NCBI RefSeq assembly: GCF_900176515.1
Contig: NZ_FWXV01000004.1
Coordinates: forward strand, 124,001 to 188,000
DNA from: Kibdelosporangium aridum
GTDB taxonomy: Bacteria; Actinomycetota; Actinomycetes; Mycobacteriales; Pseudonocardiaceae
Length of the DNA stretch: 64,000 bases
Direction: 5' to 3'
Below are positions 1 through 8,467 of the stretch, one piece after another. How positions within the stretch are numbered: the first letter of the stretch is position 1; every line of letters starts with the position of its first letter. The translations under genes were made by a program, and so were the position numbers. The notes beneath the pieces are model-generated. The model ran no database searches, was not told the DNA's origin, and saw nothing but the letters and a program-made list of their open reading frames with translations.

Positions 1-251
1 TGTTTGACGAAGGCACGCGCCGGGCCGGTGATTGAGATTCGAGCGCTGTACGGAATTCGGATCGTGGTCAGGTCTTCGGCGTCACGAATGCCGTTCACTA
101 CTTCGTCTGTGCTGTCGTTGCACGTCAGGGCGGCACAACGGCGCCCGTCGTCGTCGATGTTGGGTAACACCACTCCGCCCCGTGCGACTTCCACCCCTGT
201 GTGCGGCGCGACGACCACGCTCGCCATGACCGCGAGAGCTCCCCAGAACAT
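1..251 (-). CDS. Protein-arginine deiminase-like secreted protein, N-terminal part (cut by window edge)
   Basis: Reading leftward from an ATG at 251, 83 codons run without a stop to the window edge, so the gene continues outside. A strong ribosome site (AAGGAGAG) lies just before the start. The first 15 residues are a hydrophobic signal-like segment (MFWGALAVMASVVVA). Next come VVLPNIDDDGRRC and a DEVVNGIRDAEDL stretch, which recall the bacterial protein-arginine deiminase family, enzymes that convert arginine side chains to citrulline. The catalytic half is not in the window, so activity cannot be judged. It lies 26 bp downstream of the MerR-type gene on the same strand and may be cotranscribed with it. 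The family call rests on memory of motifs and is fairly but not fully secure. Confidence 0.65.
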   Translation of the reverse strand, partial: MFWGALAVMASVVVAPHTGVEVARGGVVLPNIDDDGRRCAALTCNDSTDEVVNGIRDAEDLTTIRIPYSARISITGPARAFVK

Positions 252-274
252 GCCTCTCCTTCAAAATCGAGAGT

Positions 275-291
275 ACTTCAAGAATTGAAGT
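275..291. promoter_or_regulatory. Perfect palindrome over the end of the MerR-type gene
   Basis: ACTTCAA, a 3-bp centre, then TTGAAGT form a perfect inverted repeat that spans the stop codon of the MerR-type gene, 24 bp before the deiminase-like start. It could be an operator or a weak RNA hairpin separating the two genes. Function is inferred from position only. Confidence 0.3.
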
Positions 292-967
292 TACCATGAT
301 CCAGGTAGGCGTGGAGCTCGGCAGCGGCGGCGAGCATGGCCCGGCCTCGCGAGGTGAGCCGGCCGTGCCAGTCCGCCAAAGTGGCCTGGAGCGGCTCGAT
401 CCCGCCCGCGCTGCGGACCTGGTCGAGCACGTCGGCGATCTGGGTCAGCAGGTAGCCGCCGCGGCGGAGTTGATGCGCCAGTTGGGCATCCCGCACGTCA
501 GCGGCGGTGTACACCCGGTACCCGGTCTTGGGGTCACGCCGTGGCACGAGGACGCCCGCCCGCTCCCATTTGCGCAGTGTGGCGGGGCGGACCTTGAGCT
601 GATGGGCAAGCGCGCCGACCGAGGCCACTTTGGACTCCGACGGCGGAGTCAGGTTCCTGAGCGCGTTCTCCACCGCGGCAAGGGTTTGCCGGTCTTTTCG
701 GAGCAGGTCGTGGCTGTCGTCGATGATCGCGAGGGCGTTGTCGACCGCGCCGTCGTTCACGGCCTGCATGATCAGGGTCGCGGTCTGGTGGCCGTGTGCC
801 GGGATCAGGGCCAGGAAGGTGCTCAACGCCTTCGCGTGCAGGTCCGTGTACGTGCGATAGCCGCTGGGCGTGCGATCCGCGGGCGGCAGGATGCCCGCCT
901 CTTCATAGTTGCGGATCGCCTGGGTGGACAGGCCGTGCTGCCTGGCCAAGTCAATGGGCCTGCTCAT
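278..967 (-). CDS. TioE-family transcriptional regulator (two MerR-type DNA-binding domains)
   Basis: 229-aa cytoplasmic DNA-binding protein. Residues 1-70 form a MerR helix-turn-helix (LSTQAIRNYEEAGILPP, then SGYRTY). A second MerR-type motif sits at about 115-180 (LKVRPATLRKWERAGVLVP, then GYRVY). This double-domain layout is typical of the TioE group in actinomycetes, which often stands beside resistance genes. The ATG at 967 lies 80 bp from the divergent erythromycin-esterase-like gene, so it probably controls that promoter and its own. No metal-binding cysteines are visible, so the inducer is more likely a drug or other organic ligand than a metal; this is inference. The deiminase-like gene follows on the same strand. 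Confidence 0.85.
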   Translation of the reverse strand: MSRPIDLARQHGLSTQAIRNYEEAGILPPADRTPSGYRTYTDLHAKALSTFLALIPAHGHQTATLIMQAVNDGAVDNALAIIDDSHDLLRKDRQTLAAVENALRNLTPPSESKVASVGALAHQLKVRPATLRKWERAGVLVPRRDPKTGYRVYTAADVRDAQLAHQLRRGGYLLTQIADVLDQVRSAGGIEPLQATLADWHGRLTSRGRAMLAAAAELHAYLDHGNFNS

Positions 968-1047
968 GGCGTTGAGACTTTTCCTTGATTTTCTGGCTTC
1001 ATCTTGGGCAAAGGTTTCATCGTCGGTTCAACGATACGGTAAAAGGC

Positions 1048-2214
1048 ATGATTGTTCAGGAAATCGGAGTGGCACTGGGTGAGAAGGTCGGGCCCGCGAT
1101 GGACGCTTTCCTGGGGTCGCTGCCCGGCAGTCCGCTGATCTTGGGATTGGGTGAGCCCACGCACCACGTGGAGCCCTTCCCGTTGCTGCGCAACCAGATC
1201 TTCCAGCACCTCGTGGAACACCACGGCTATCGGTCGATCGCGATCGAGAGCGACTGTCTGGCCGGCCTGGTCGTCAACTCCTATGTCGTGGACGGCATCG
1301 GGTCGTTCGACGACGTGATGCGCGACGGCTTCAGCCATGGCTTCGGTGATTTCGAATCGTCCCGTGCACTGGTGAAGTGGATGCGCGAGTACAACGAGAA
1401 CCACGACGAGCCGATCAGGTTCTTCGGGTTCGACGGACCGTTCGAGGTCGCTTATGCCCACAGCCCGCGGCAGGCGATCACCGAGCTGAACTCCTACCTC
1501 GGTTCGCCGTACACAGTGGACTCGCTGATTGCCGAGGACGAGCGCTGGACCAATCCCGACGTCATCATGGATCCGACGAAATCAGTCGGCTCGTCGGAAG
1601 AAGTGAAGCAGCTCAGGCTGATCGTCGACGACTTGCGCGGCTTGCTCACCGCGCAAACCCCGCGCCTGATCGCGGACTCACGTGACGATTGGTGGCGTGC
1701 CCGGTTGTACGGCCGGACTGCCACCGCGTTGCTGCGCTACCACGAAGGAATGGCCGTCGACTCTCCTGACCGGATCTCACACCTGCTGGGTATCCGGGAC
1801 GCGTTGATGGCGGAGAACCTCAAGGCCATCGCTGAATATGGCAAGACCTTCGTCTTCGCCCACAACGGACACCTGCAGCGGCCAGTAGCCTCCATGAACT
1901 TCGCCGGTGCGCACCAGGAGTGGTGGGGTGCGGGTGCGATCGTCAGCGCCGAACTCGGGGAGCAGTACGCGTTCATCGCCTCGGCGCTCGGTACCGCACC
2001 GAACCCCAACGTCGGCGCACCGGAGCCGGGCACCCTTGAAGGGGTGCTGGACACGTTGCCGGGCGACTACCTGCTGAACTCGGCGGACATCGACACCACC
2101 GGTCTCAAGCCGCGCACAACCGACAACTTCGCTTACGCCCCACTGGATCCCGCCCATATCGAGCACACCGACGGGATCGTCTTCCTCAAGACTGTTCCGC
2201 AGCTGTACGGCTAG
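1048..2214 (+). CDS. Erythromycin esterase family protein
   Basis: 388-aa cytoplasmic enzyme of the EreA/EreB-like family, whose studied members hydrolyse the lactone ring of macrolides. Family signatures are visible in order: LGLGEPTHH near residue 35, AIESD near 67, FFGFDGP near 130 and FVFAHNGHLQR near 270. These hold the His/Glu residues used by esterases of this fold. The start at 1048 was preferred over an in-frame start at 985 because the longer version adds non-family residues and would use most of the space in front of the divergent regulator. Its pairing with the TioE-type regulator suggests inducible detoxification. Many chromosomal members have no proven macrolide activity, so the substrate stays open. 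The 3' end overlaps the convergent exporter gene by 29 bp. Confidence 0.85.
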   Translation: MIVQEIGVALGEKVGPAMDAFLGSLPGSPLILGLGEPTHHVEPFPLLRNQIFQHLVEHHGYRSIAIESDCLAGLVVNSYVVDGIGSFDDVMRDGFSHGFGDFESSRALVKWMREYNENHDEPIRFFGFDGPFEVAYAHSPRQAITELNSYLGSPYTVDSLIAEDERWTNPDVIMDPTKSVGSSEEVKQLRLIVDDLRGLLTAQTPRLIADSRDDWWRARLYGRTATALLRYHEGMAVDSPDRISHLLGIRDALMAENLKAIAEYGKTFVFAHNGHLQRPVASMNFAGAHQEWWGAGAIVSAELGEQYAFIASALGTAPNPNVGAPEPGTLEGVLDTLPGDYLLNSADIDTTGLKPRTTDNFAYAPLDPAHIEHTDGIVFLKTVPQLYG

Positions 2215-3691
2215 GCATCAGCAGCAAAGCGATGACACTGAGCGCGGCGACGACGATCAACGCGGCGAAAACGTTGTGAGTCGCGTCGTACAGCGCACCG
2301 CGCACGAACGTGGCAACCGGGGAATCGTCGTGTGAGCCGAGGACAAGGCTGGTCGCGTCCAGGCTGTCTGGCAGCTGCCCGGCAACGTCGGCAGGAGGGG
2401 TGGCGAAGCGGTTGGCGAGGGTGGCGTTGGCGATCGCGCCGAACACAGCCACGCCAACCGCGCTGCCGAGCGAACGGGCGAACATGTTGGTACCCGTGGC
2501 CACGCCACGACGTTCCCAACCTACGGACGACTGCACGGCGATCACTGAAGGACTGGACGTCAAACCGAGGCCCACGCCCATGATGAACGCGGCCGCGGCG
2601 GCCTGCCAGATCGCGGTGCCGGGAGTGAGCAGGGAAGTCAGCCAGGCTCCGGCGACCACGAACACCGCGCCGATCAAAGCCGTGTTGCGCAACCCGATCC
2701 GCATGTACGCGTGACCTGACATCGTCGCCGCGATCGGCCAGCCGATAGTCATCGCCGCCAAGGTGAAACCGGCGACCAGTGCGCCCGTGCCGAGCACACC
2801 CTCGACGAATGTGGGCAGGTAGGAGCTGAGGCCCATCATCATCGCGCCGACGATCAACGCCATCAGGTTGCCGCCGATGAGCGTGCGGCTGCGGAACACC
2901 CACAGCGGCAGCACGGGTTCTTCCGCTTTGCGTTCAGCGAAACCGAATGCGATCAGCACGGCCGCCCCGGCCGCGAAGATCAGCACACTGGGCGACGAGT
3001 CCCATGCCCAGGCGACGCCGCCTTCGAGCAGGCCAAGCAGGACCAACGACAGGCCGATGGTCAGCAGGGCCGAACCGAGGTAGTCGATCTTGTGCTTGGC
3101 CTTGCTGATGTCCTCGGTGAACTTGCGCATCAGCACCAGCACCGCGAAGGCGCCGATCGGCAGGTTGATGAAGAAGATCCAGCGCCACGACACGTATTCG
3201 GCGAACAGGCCGCCCAGCGCGGGCCCGATCAGCGACGACATGCCCCACACACTGGTCACGTAGCCCTGCACCCTGGCGCGTTCCTCCAGAGAGTAGAGAT
3301 CACCCAGCATCGTCATGCTGATCGGCTGGACCGCGCCCGCGCCAATGCCTTGGATGGCCCGCGCGGCGATCAGCACCGGCATGCTCCACGCGATCCCGCA
3401 CAGCACCGAGCCGATCAGGAAGACCGCGATCCCGAAGAGCAACACCGGTTTACGGCCGAACAGGTCGGCGAATTTTCCGTACAGCGGGACGGTGACGGCC
3501 TGGGTAAGCAGATAAATCGAGAAAAGCCAGGGAAACTGCGAGAAGCCACCCAAATCGGCCACAACGGACGGAACAGCGGTCGCGATGATCGTGCTGTCCA
3601 ACGCGACGAGTGCGGTGGCCAGCATGATCGACCCGAGTACCGGGCCTCGCTCGGAACGCAGTCCGACCGCTGCGCGGGTGACCTCAGCCAT
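2186..3691 (-). CDS. DHA2-family MFS multidrug exporter
   Basis: 501-aa inner-membrane protein with about 14 hydrophobic segments, as in drug:H+ antiporter family 2. The family's motif in helix 1 is seen as LDSTIIATAVPSVVADLG (residues 31-48), and the loop 2-3 motif as GKFADLFGRKPVLL (near 72-85). Motif C in helix 5 is present as SSLIGPALGGLFAEYVSWRW. The ATG at 3691 follows a good ribosome site (GGGAGGAAATAC). Such exporters remove drugs or dyes; the substrate cannot be read from sequence. The upstream region carries a 17-bp inverted repeat, and across it lies what looks like the remains of a divergent gene, so the original local regulator may have been lost. Confidence 0.9.
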   Translation of the reverse strand: MAEVTRAAVGLRSERGPVLGSIMLATALVALDSTIIATAVPSVVADLGGFSQFPWLFSIYLLTQAVTVPLYGKFADLFGRKPVLLFGIAVFLIGSVLCGIAWSMPVLIAARAIQGIGAGAVQPISMTMLGDLYSLEERARVQGYVTSVWGMSSLIGPALGGLFAEYVSWRWIFFINLPIGAFAVLVLMRKFTEDISKAKHKIDYLGSALLTIGLSLVLLGLLEGGVAWAWDSSPSVLIFAAGAAVLIAFGFAERKAEEPVLPLWVFRSRTLIGGNLMALIVGAMMMGLSSYLPTFVEGVLGTGALVAGFTLAAMTIGWPIAATMSGHAYMRIGLRNTALIGAVFVVAGAWLTSLLTPGTAIWQAAAAAFIMGVGLGLTSSPSVIAVQSSVGWERRGVATGTNMFARSLGSAVGVAVFGAIANATLANRFATPPADVAGQLPDSLDATSLVLGSHDDSPVATFVRGALYDATHNVFAALIVVAALSVIALLLMPSRTAAEQS

Positions 3692-3763
3692 GTATTTCCT
3701 CCCAGTAGCCCGACAACCATCATCTACCTGGAGTAATTCCAGTCGGAGTGTGAACTTGGTTAC

Positions 3764-3780
3764 TTGCTTAGGTCAAGCAA
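3764..3780. promoter_or_regulatory. Candidate operator upstream of the MFS exporter
   Basis: TTGCTT and AAGCAA flank a 5-bp centre (AGGTC), a perfect 6+6 inverted repeat 73 bp before the exporter start. Size and position suit a MarR- or TetR-type operator. No regulator gene is intact next to it. Confidence 0.4.
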
Positions 3781-3830
3781 TTTTGGAGCCGGGATCGCTG
3801 TCCGGCGAGGACGAGCGCAAGGAGAGGTAG

Positions 3831-3953
3831 CACCGCGAGAGTGGGTCCGAGGACTGTGAGTCACTCGGCCCGCAACAGCGGAAAGTGGTCGTCGACGTGC
3901 TGCGGCAGATGGCAGGCATGATCGCCAAATGGGCCGAGATCCCGACCAAGTAA
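3831..3953 (+). pseudogene. Possible remnant of a regulator gene (C-terminal end only)
   Basis: Forty open codons end at TAA 3951. The frame has a TAG immediately upstream at 3828 and no start codon. The peptide ends in RKVVVDVLRQMAGMIAKWAE, an amphipathic helix of the kind that closes MarR-like regulators. Lying divergently from an MFS exporter, where MarR genes are common, it may be the tail of a decayed regulator. The evidence is thin and it may be chance coding in GC-rich DNA. Confidence 0.25.
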
Positions 3954-3988
3954 GGTGACGGCCACACCGACGACGAGGGGGAGCGCCG

Positions 3989-4531
3989 ATGTTCGACTTC
4001 ACCGCCCAAGCTGTGGACCCGAGCAAGGAAAGCCCAGTCTTCCCCAGCACGTTGCCCGTGGAGGTCCCGCTCGGCATCGCGCTGTTCATCATCCTGTACG
4101 TGTTCATCGCCAAGGTCGTCGTGCCGCGGTTCGAGAAGCTCTACACCGAGCGGCAGAACCGCATCGAGGGCCGGATCGACGAAGCCGAGTCGCTGCAGGC
4201 GCAGGCGCAGCAGGCGTTGGAGAACTACCAGGAGCAGATCCACGCCGCACAGGCCGAGGCCGCCCGCATCCGCGACGAGGCCCGCGCCGAGGGCAACCAG
4301 GTGCTGGCCGAGGTGCGCGCCCAGGCGAAGGCCGAGGCCGACCAGCTGATCATGGAGACCCGTGCCGACCTGGAGACTCAGCGGGTCCAGGTCAAGGCGG
4401 AGCTCGGCCCGGAGGTCTCCCGGATCGCTGTCGAACTGGCCAGCCGGGTGCTCGGCGAATCAGCCGCGGATGTCGAAGCCGACGCCCGCCGTCGCGGCAC
4501 AATCGACCGTTTTCTGGCTGAACGCGGGTGA
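3989..4531 (+). CDS. Stand-alone ATP synthase F0 b-subunit-like protein
   Basis: 180 aa, full length for an AtpF-type b subunit. A single membrane helix lies at about residues 24-45 (VPLGIALFIILYVFIAKVVV), followed by PRFEKLYTERQNRIEGRIDEAE and a long charged coiled coil rich in Ala, Glu and Gln to about residue 140. The C-terminal part (VSRIAVELASRVLGES) resembles the delta-contacting end. In ATP synthase the b subunit is the peripheral stalk joining F0 to F1. Here no other atp gene lies nearby, so this is probably a paralogue and not the housekeeping copy. It could replace AtpF under some condition or serve as a membrane-anchored coiled-coil scaffold. The start follows a GGGGGAG ribosome site. 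Confidence 0.8.
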   Translation: MFDFTAQAVDPSKESPVFPSTLPVEVPLGIALFIILYVFIAKVVVPRFEKLYTERQNRIEGRIDEAESLQAQAQQALENYQEQIHAAQAEAARIRDEARAEGNQVLAEVRAQAKAEADQLIMETRADLETQRVQVKAELGPEVSRIAVELASRVLGESAADVEADARRRGTIDRFLAERG

Positions 4532-4712
4532 ATGAGTTCCTGGCGATAGCCCGGATGAACGATGGTCGCCGCCCAATGCCAGCGGGTGCCTCAGCGCGAC
4601 GTGTCGTGCCCCGGCACGCCGGACGCGGGTTCCGAGTACGGGCGCGCAGGCCAAAGGGATGACCGCCGAAGCGGACTTCTCGAGGCTCTTCACGGTCAGG
4701 TACCGTCCGGCC

Positions 4713-5123
4713 GTGATCGACCCACGCAGTGACCTCGCCGCTTTCTGGCGGGAACGCCACCTCTGCACCTTCACCACGATCCGGACGGACGGCACGCCAC
4801 ACGTCGTCCCCGTGGGTGCGACTCTGGACATCCCTGCGGGAATCGTCCGAGTCATCACCTCAGGGGACTCGGTCAAAGCACGTCGTATCCGGGCGGCCGG
4901 CGCATCCGGTTTGCCTGCAGCGCTTTGCCAGCTCGACGGTCGTCGTTGGTCCACCATCGAAGGCGCAGCCGTGCTCCTGGATGACGCCGAGTCGGTCCGT
5001 GAAGCCGAGCGGCGCTACGCCGAGCGTTACCGCGTTCCTCGGGTCAACCCGAAGCGCGTCGTTCTCCAGATAACTGTCAACCGCGTGCTCGGCAACGTGT
5101 CAGGCCATGTAGACGAGCAGTAG
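4713..5123 (+). CDS. PPOX-class flavin/F420-dependent oxidoreductase
   Basis: 136-aa split-barrel protein. From the GTG at 4713 it begins VIDPRSDLAAFWRERHLCTF and continues TTIRTDGTPHVVPVGA, the usual opening of actinobacterial F420-dependent TIGR03618-like proteins. The end (RVNPKRVVLQITVNRVLG) is also family-like. An upstream ATG at 4659 would add 18 residues without family resemblance, so the GTG is preferred. Members bind F420, FMN or heme and reduce small substrates; none can be named here. The 3' end overlaps the convergent YdcF-like gene by 24 bp. Confidence 0.75.
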   Translation: MIDPRSDLAAFWRERHLCTFTTIRTDGTPHVVPVGATLDIPAGIVRVITSGDSVKARRIRAAGASGLPAALCQLDGRRWSTIEGAAVLLDDAESVREAERRYAERYRVPRVNPKRVVLQITVNRVLGNVSGHVDEQ

Positions 5124-6059
5124 GTACAGGCTGATCATCGTGCCGCAGAGGATGGCGTGTGCGATCTTGTTCTCCCGCATCAGCGCGATGACCTCACGCA
5201 GGAACGCACTCGGCAGGAAGTAGTTCGCGGTGGGCGCGCCGATCGCCTCGACGGGCATGCCAAGCCTCCGCGCGGTCACCGCGGCGCGGAACGCGTGATA
5301 GTTGTTGGTCACCGCGGCAACCGTGCCCTGGACGTTGTTGTTCTTGAGCAGTTCCATGCTGTAGCGCAGGTTCTCCTCGGTCGTGGTCGACTTGTCCTCG
5401 ACCAGGATCCCGCTCTCCGGCAGTCCTTTTTGGACAAGATAGTTCCGCATCGCCGTGGCCTCGGCGACCTGCTCGTCCGGCCCTTGGCCGCCGGACATCA
5501 CCAGAACCGGTTTCGGTTCCTGGCGAGCGTGGATCGCTGCCGCCTTGTCGAGCCTGCTGGCCAGCAGTTTCGGTACCCGATCGCCGATCACGCGCGACCC
5601 GAGCACGATCAACGCGGAGAACTGCGTGCCCCGCATGAACAGTCCGTACAGGATCGAGTAGAGCAGCACGCTGGTGCAGAAGAAGCCGACGTACCCGGCG
5701 AGCAGGACGCCGATGCCGAGCACGGTCTGGATCGGGCCGATGCCGCCTGCGGCGACCACGATGAACGAGATGTCGACGACGACGATCGCGATTCCCGCGA
5801 TGAACGACAGCAGGTTGGCCAGGGTCCTGCGCTCTCGTTGCAGCATCTCAAGGCCGTTGAAGATCAACGCGATCGGCAGCACCACGCCGATGCCGAGCAG
5901 CGCCAACGCGAACGTCCAGCCGGCGAGCGGCGACGTGCTGCCCAACGCCGAGAACACCAGCGTCACACCAAGCCACATGGCGTTGGACACTCTGCGCCGG
6001 TCGCGCCGGAACCCTCGGACGAACATCACTGCGGGGATCAGGGCGATCAACCAGGACAC
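5100..6059 (-). CDS. YdcF/ElyC/SanA-family (DUF218) membrane protein
   Basis: 319 aa. Residues 1-165 contain about five hydrophobic helices. A DUF218 domain follows from about 165: SALIVLGSRVIGDRVPKLL, VLVMSGGQGPDEQVAEATAM, EDKSTTTEENLRYS and TNNYHAFRA. These are the conserved Gly, Asp/Glu, Ser/Thr and His positions of the YdcF fold. A last hydrophobic helix lies at the C terminus. E. coli relatives act in envelope integrity and lipid-carrier metabolism; the chemistry is not settled. The GTG at 6059 is the only upstream start that keeps the first helix. The gene seems to be a single transcription unit. Confidence 0.8.
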   Translation of the reverse strand: MSWLIALIPAVMFVRGFRRDRRRVSNAMWLGVTLVFSALGSTSPLAGWTFALALLGIGVVLPIALIFNGLEMLQRERRTLANLLSFIAGIAIVVVDISFIVVAAGGIGPIQTVLGIGVLLAGYVGFFCTSVLLYSILYGLFMRGTQFSALIVLGSRVIGDRVPKLLASRLDKAAAIHARQEPKPVLVMSGGQGPDEQVAEATAMRNYLVQKGLPESGILVEDKSTTTEENLRYSMELLKNNNVQGTVAAVTNNYHAFRAAVTARRLGMPVEAIGAPTANYFLPSAFLREVIALMRENKIAHAILCGTMISLYLLLVYMA

Positions 6060-6115
6060 GCGGGCACCCTAGTCCATATCGGACTATTCACCGGCGGGGC
6101 GGCGAGAATGTGTCG

Positions 6116-6760
6116 TCAGCGGGTGCTGACCGGCGCGAGCCAGAGCCCGGCGAGCGCGTCGATCATCCCGTCAGCCGTGTCCTGCCAGCTGGACCGCGGC
6201 GTCGGCGTACCGTCGGCCAGCGCGCGTTCCCGCTCGGCGACCATGTGCACGATCAGCAGCCTGGACATGTCCCGGCGTTCGGCCCTGACCTCGTCGGGCA
6301 TGTCGGGGAGCAAGCCGTTGATCGCGGCGGAGATCCGGACGAGCGACGGCGACGAGCGCGACTCCTCGTACATGATCTGCCGCAGCGTCGGATCGGTCGT
6401 CACCTGCGCGGCGAACCGGCCGTACCAGGTCGGATTGCCCAGATCTGCCAGGTGCTCGGTGGTCGGGCGGATCAGGCAGGCGAGCCACGCCCTGAGGTCG
6501 GCGTCGGCGCCGGCCTCGGCGACCATCCGCTGGCGGATCTCCTCGATCTGCACGGAATGCTTGCGTGCGATCGCCCGCACCAGGTCGGCCTTGGTGCCGA
6601 AGTGGTAGCCGACGGCTGTGTTGTTGCCCTGCTCGGCCGCCTCGCTGACCTGGCGGTTGGACACGGCGAACACCCCGTGCTCGGCGAACAGCCGTTCCGC
6701 TGCCGTCAGGATCAGTTCGCGAGTCGCGCTGGCCCGTGACGCTCTCATGATCACCACCAT
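6116..6760 (-). CDS. TetR/AcrR-family repressor of the adjacent MFS exporter
   Basis: 214 aa. The N-terminal helix-turn-helix (about residues 15-60) reads LILTAAERLFAEHGVFAVSNRQVSEAAEQG followed by YHFGTKADLV, the usual TetR pattern. The C-terminal half is helical and would hold the ligand. An alternative start at 6748 (MRASRAS) is equally plausible. The gene is divergent from the DHA2-type exporter at 6850 across a 28-bp perfect palindrome, the classic layout in which the repressor shuts off both genes until a drug binds it. Confidence 0.9.
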   Translation of the reverse strand: MVVIMRASRASATRELILTAAERLFAEHGVFAVSNRQVSEAAEQGNNTAVGYHFGTKADLVRAIARKHSVQIEEIRQRMVAEAGADADLRAWLACLIRPTTEHLADLGNPTWYGRFAAQVTTDPTLRQIMYEESRSSPSLVRISAAINGLLPDMPDEVRAERRDMSRLLIVHMVAERERALADGTPTPRSSWQDTADGMIDALAGLWLAPVSTR

Positions 6761-6784
6761 CCCGCAGGTGAGCTTATTCTCTCG

Positions 6785-6812
6785 ATGTTAAGTCAGTCGA
6801 CTGACTTAACAT
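6785..6812. promoter_or_regulatory. TetR operator, 28-bp perfect palindrome
   Basis: ATGTTAAGTCAGTC is followed immediately by its exact reverse complement GACTGACTTAACAT. It lies 24 bp upstream of the TetR start and 37 bp upstream of the exporter start, so one bound dimer could cover both promoters. The AGTCAGTCGACTGACT core is a typical TetR-like site. Confidence 0.85.
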
Positions 6813-6849
6813 ATGATCGGGAGCATACGCCGAGACGGAGGCTTTCCGA

Positions 6850-8286
6850 ATGTCCCAACTTCCCGCGGTCGCGCCGCGGACATCCATCGTCGTGCCGGTG
6901 CTCGCGGCGGGCGGCGTGGTCGTCTCGCTGATGCAGACCCTGGTGATCCCGCTGCTGCCGGTGCTGCCGAAGCTGCTCAACGCATCCGCTGCCGACACGT
7001 CATGGGTGATCACCTCGACGCTGCTCGCCGGTGCGGTCGCGACGCCCGTCGTGGGGCGGCTCGGCGACATGTACGGCAAGCGCCGCATGCTGCTGTTCAG
7101 CGTGGCGCTGCTGATCATCGGGTCGGTCATCGCCGGGTTGTCCGACACTGTGCTGCCTATGGTGGTCGGCCGTGCCCTGCAAGGCGCTGCGGCGGCCGTG
7201 ATTCCGTTGGGCATCAGCATCATGCGTGACGAATTACCAGCGGAACGCCTCGGCTCGGCGACGGCCGTGATGAGCGCTTCCCTTGGTGTCGGCGGTGCTC
7301 TTGGCCTGCCCGCGGCGGCCTTGCTGGCCGAGTACACGGACTGGCATGTGCTGTTCTGGACGTCCGCAGGCCTTGGTGTCGTGGTTTTCGCTCTGGTGCT
7401 GGCTTTCGTGCCCGAGTCGAGCGTGCGGACCGGTGGGCGGTTCGACCTCATCGGAGCGGTGGGGCTGTCCGTGGCATTGGTCTGCTTGTTGCTCGGGATC
7501 TCCAAAGGCGCTGACTGGCCAGCCGGGGTGACGTTCGCGCTGTTCGGCGCCGCGGCTGTGGTGTTGCTGGTGTGGGGCTGGTTCGAATTGCGCATGCGGC
7601 AACCACTTGTGGACCTGCGCACTACCGCCCGGCGTCAGGTCCTGCTGACGAACCTGACATCCATCGTGTTCGCCTTCTCGATGTTCGCGATGTCGTTGGT
7701 ATTGCCGCAGATCCTGCAGCTGCCGGTGCAGACCGGTTACGGCTTGGGGCAGTCCATGCTGGCCACCGGGCTCGTGCTGGTTCCGTCCGGCTTGGTGATG
7801 ATGGCGACCGCGCCGGTATCCGCGCGTATCTCCCGGATGTATGGCCCCAAGGTCACGTTGATGGTCGGCGCCTTGGTCGTCGGTGTCTCTTACGGCCTCG
7901 GAGTCGTGATGATGTCCGAGATCTGGCAGCTTGTGCTCATCTCGGCCTTGGTCGGTGGCGGTATCGGTCTTGGCTACGGCGCGATGCCCGCGTTGATCAT
8001 GGGGGCGGTGCCGGTTTCCGAGACCGCGGCGGCCAACAGCCTCAACACCTTGATGCGATCCATCGGTACGTCGGTCTCCAGTGCGGTGTCCGGTGTGATC
8101 CTCGCGCACCTGACCATCTCGTTCGGACAGCTGGAAGTGCCGTCGCAGAACGGGTTCCGTCTGATCATGGGGATCGGCAGCGCCACTGCACTCGCCGCGC
8201 TGGCCATTGCCGCGTTCATCCCCGCCCGACGGGCCGATCCCGCCGTCGCGCCGTCCCTCAGCGTCGCCGGTACCCCTCGTCGGTGA
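6850..8286 (+). CDS. DHA2-family MFS exporter under TetR control
   Basis: 478-aa membrane protein with about 14 hydrophobic segments. VVGRLGDMYGKRRMLLFSV (near residues 72-90) is the loop 2-3 motif of the superfamily. GVGGALGLPAAALLAEYTDWHVLFW (near 150-175) is a motif-C region. The helix-1 DHA2 motif is less conserved than in the exporter at 2186-3691, so the two are not recent duplicates. The start follows GGAGG at the usual distance. Export of a drug or metabolite sensed by the divergent TetR protein is the likely job; the substrate is unknown. Confidence 0.9.
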   Translation: MSQLPAVAPRTSIVVPVLAAGGVVVSLMQTLVIPLLPVLPKLLNASAADTSWVITSTLLAGAVATPVVGRLGDMYGKRRMLLFSVALLIIGSVIAGLSDTVLPMVVGRALQGAAAAVIPLGISIMRDELPAERLGSATAVMSASLGVGGALGLPAAALLAEYTDWHVLFWTSAGLGVVVFALVLAFVPESSVRTGGRFDLIGAVGLSVALVCLLLGISKGADWPAGVTFALFGAAAVVLLVWGWFELRMRQPLVDLRTTARRQVLLTNLTSIVFAFSMFAMSLVLPQILQLPVQTGYGLGQSMLATGLVLVPSGLVMMATAPVSARISRMYGPKVTLMVGALVVGVSYGLGVVMMSEIWQLVLISALVGGGIGLGYGAMPALIMGAVPVSETAAANSLNTLMRSIGTSVSSAVSGVILAHLTISFGQLEVPSQNGFRLIMGIGSATALAALAIAAFIPARRADPAVAPSLSVAGTPRR

Positions 8287-8467
8287 TGCGCGGCCTTTAA
8301 TGGGATTTCCAGCCCCGGTCAACGCGCTGAACGAATCGGGCGACAGGTCGTCCATCGTCAGGGTTAATCGGTGACCTTCCGTGATATCGCGCCACCCGGC
8401 CGGTTAATTGCTCTGCCACGGCATATCCGCGTACCTTCTCCAGTGTCCGCCAAGGAAAGGAAAGATC

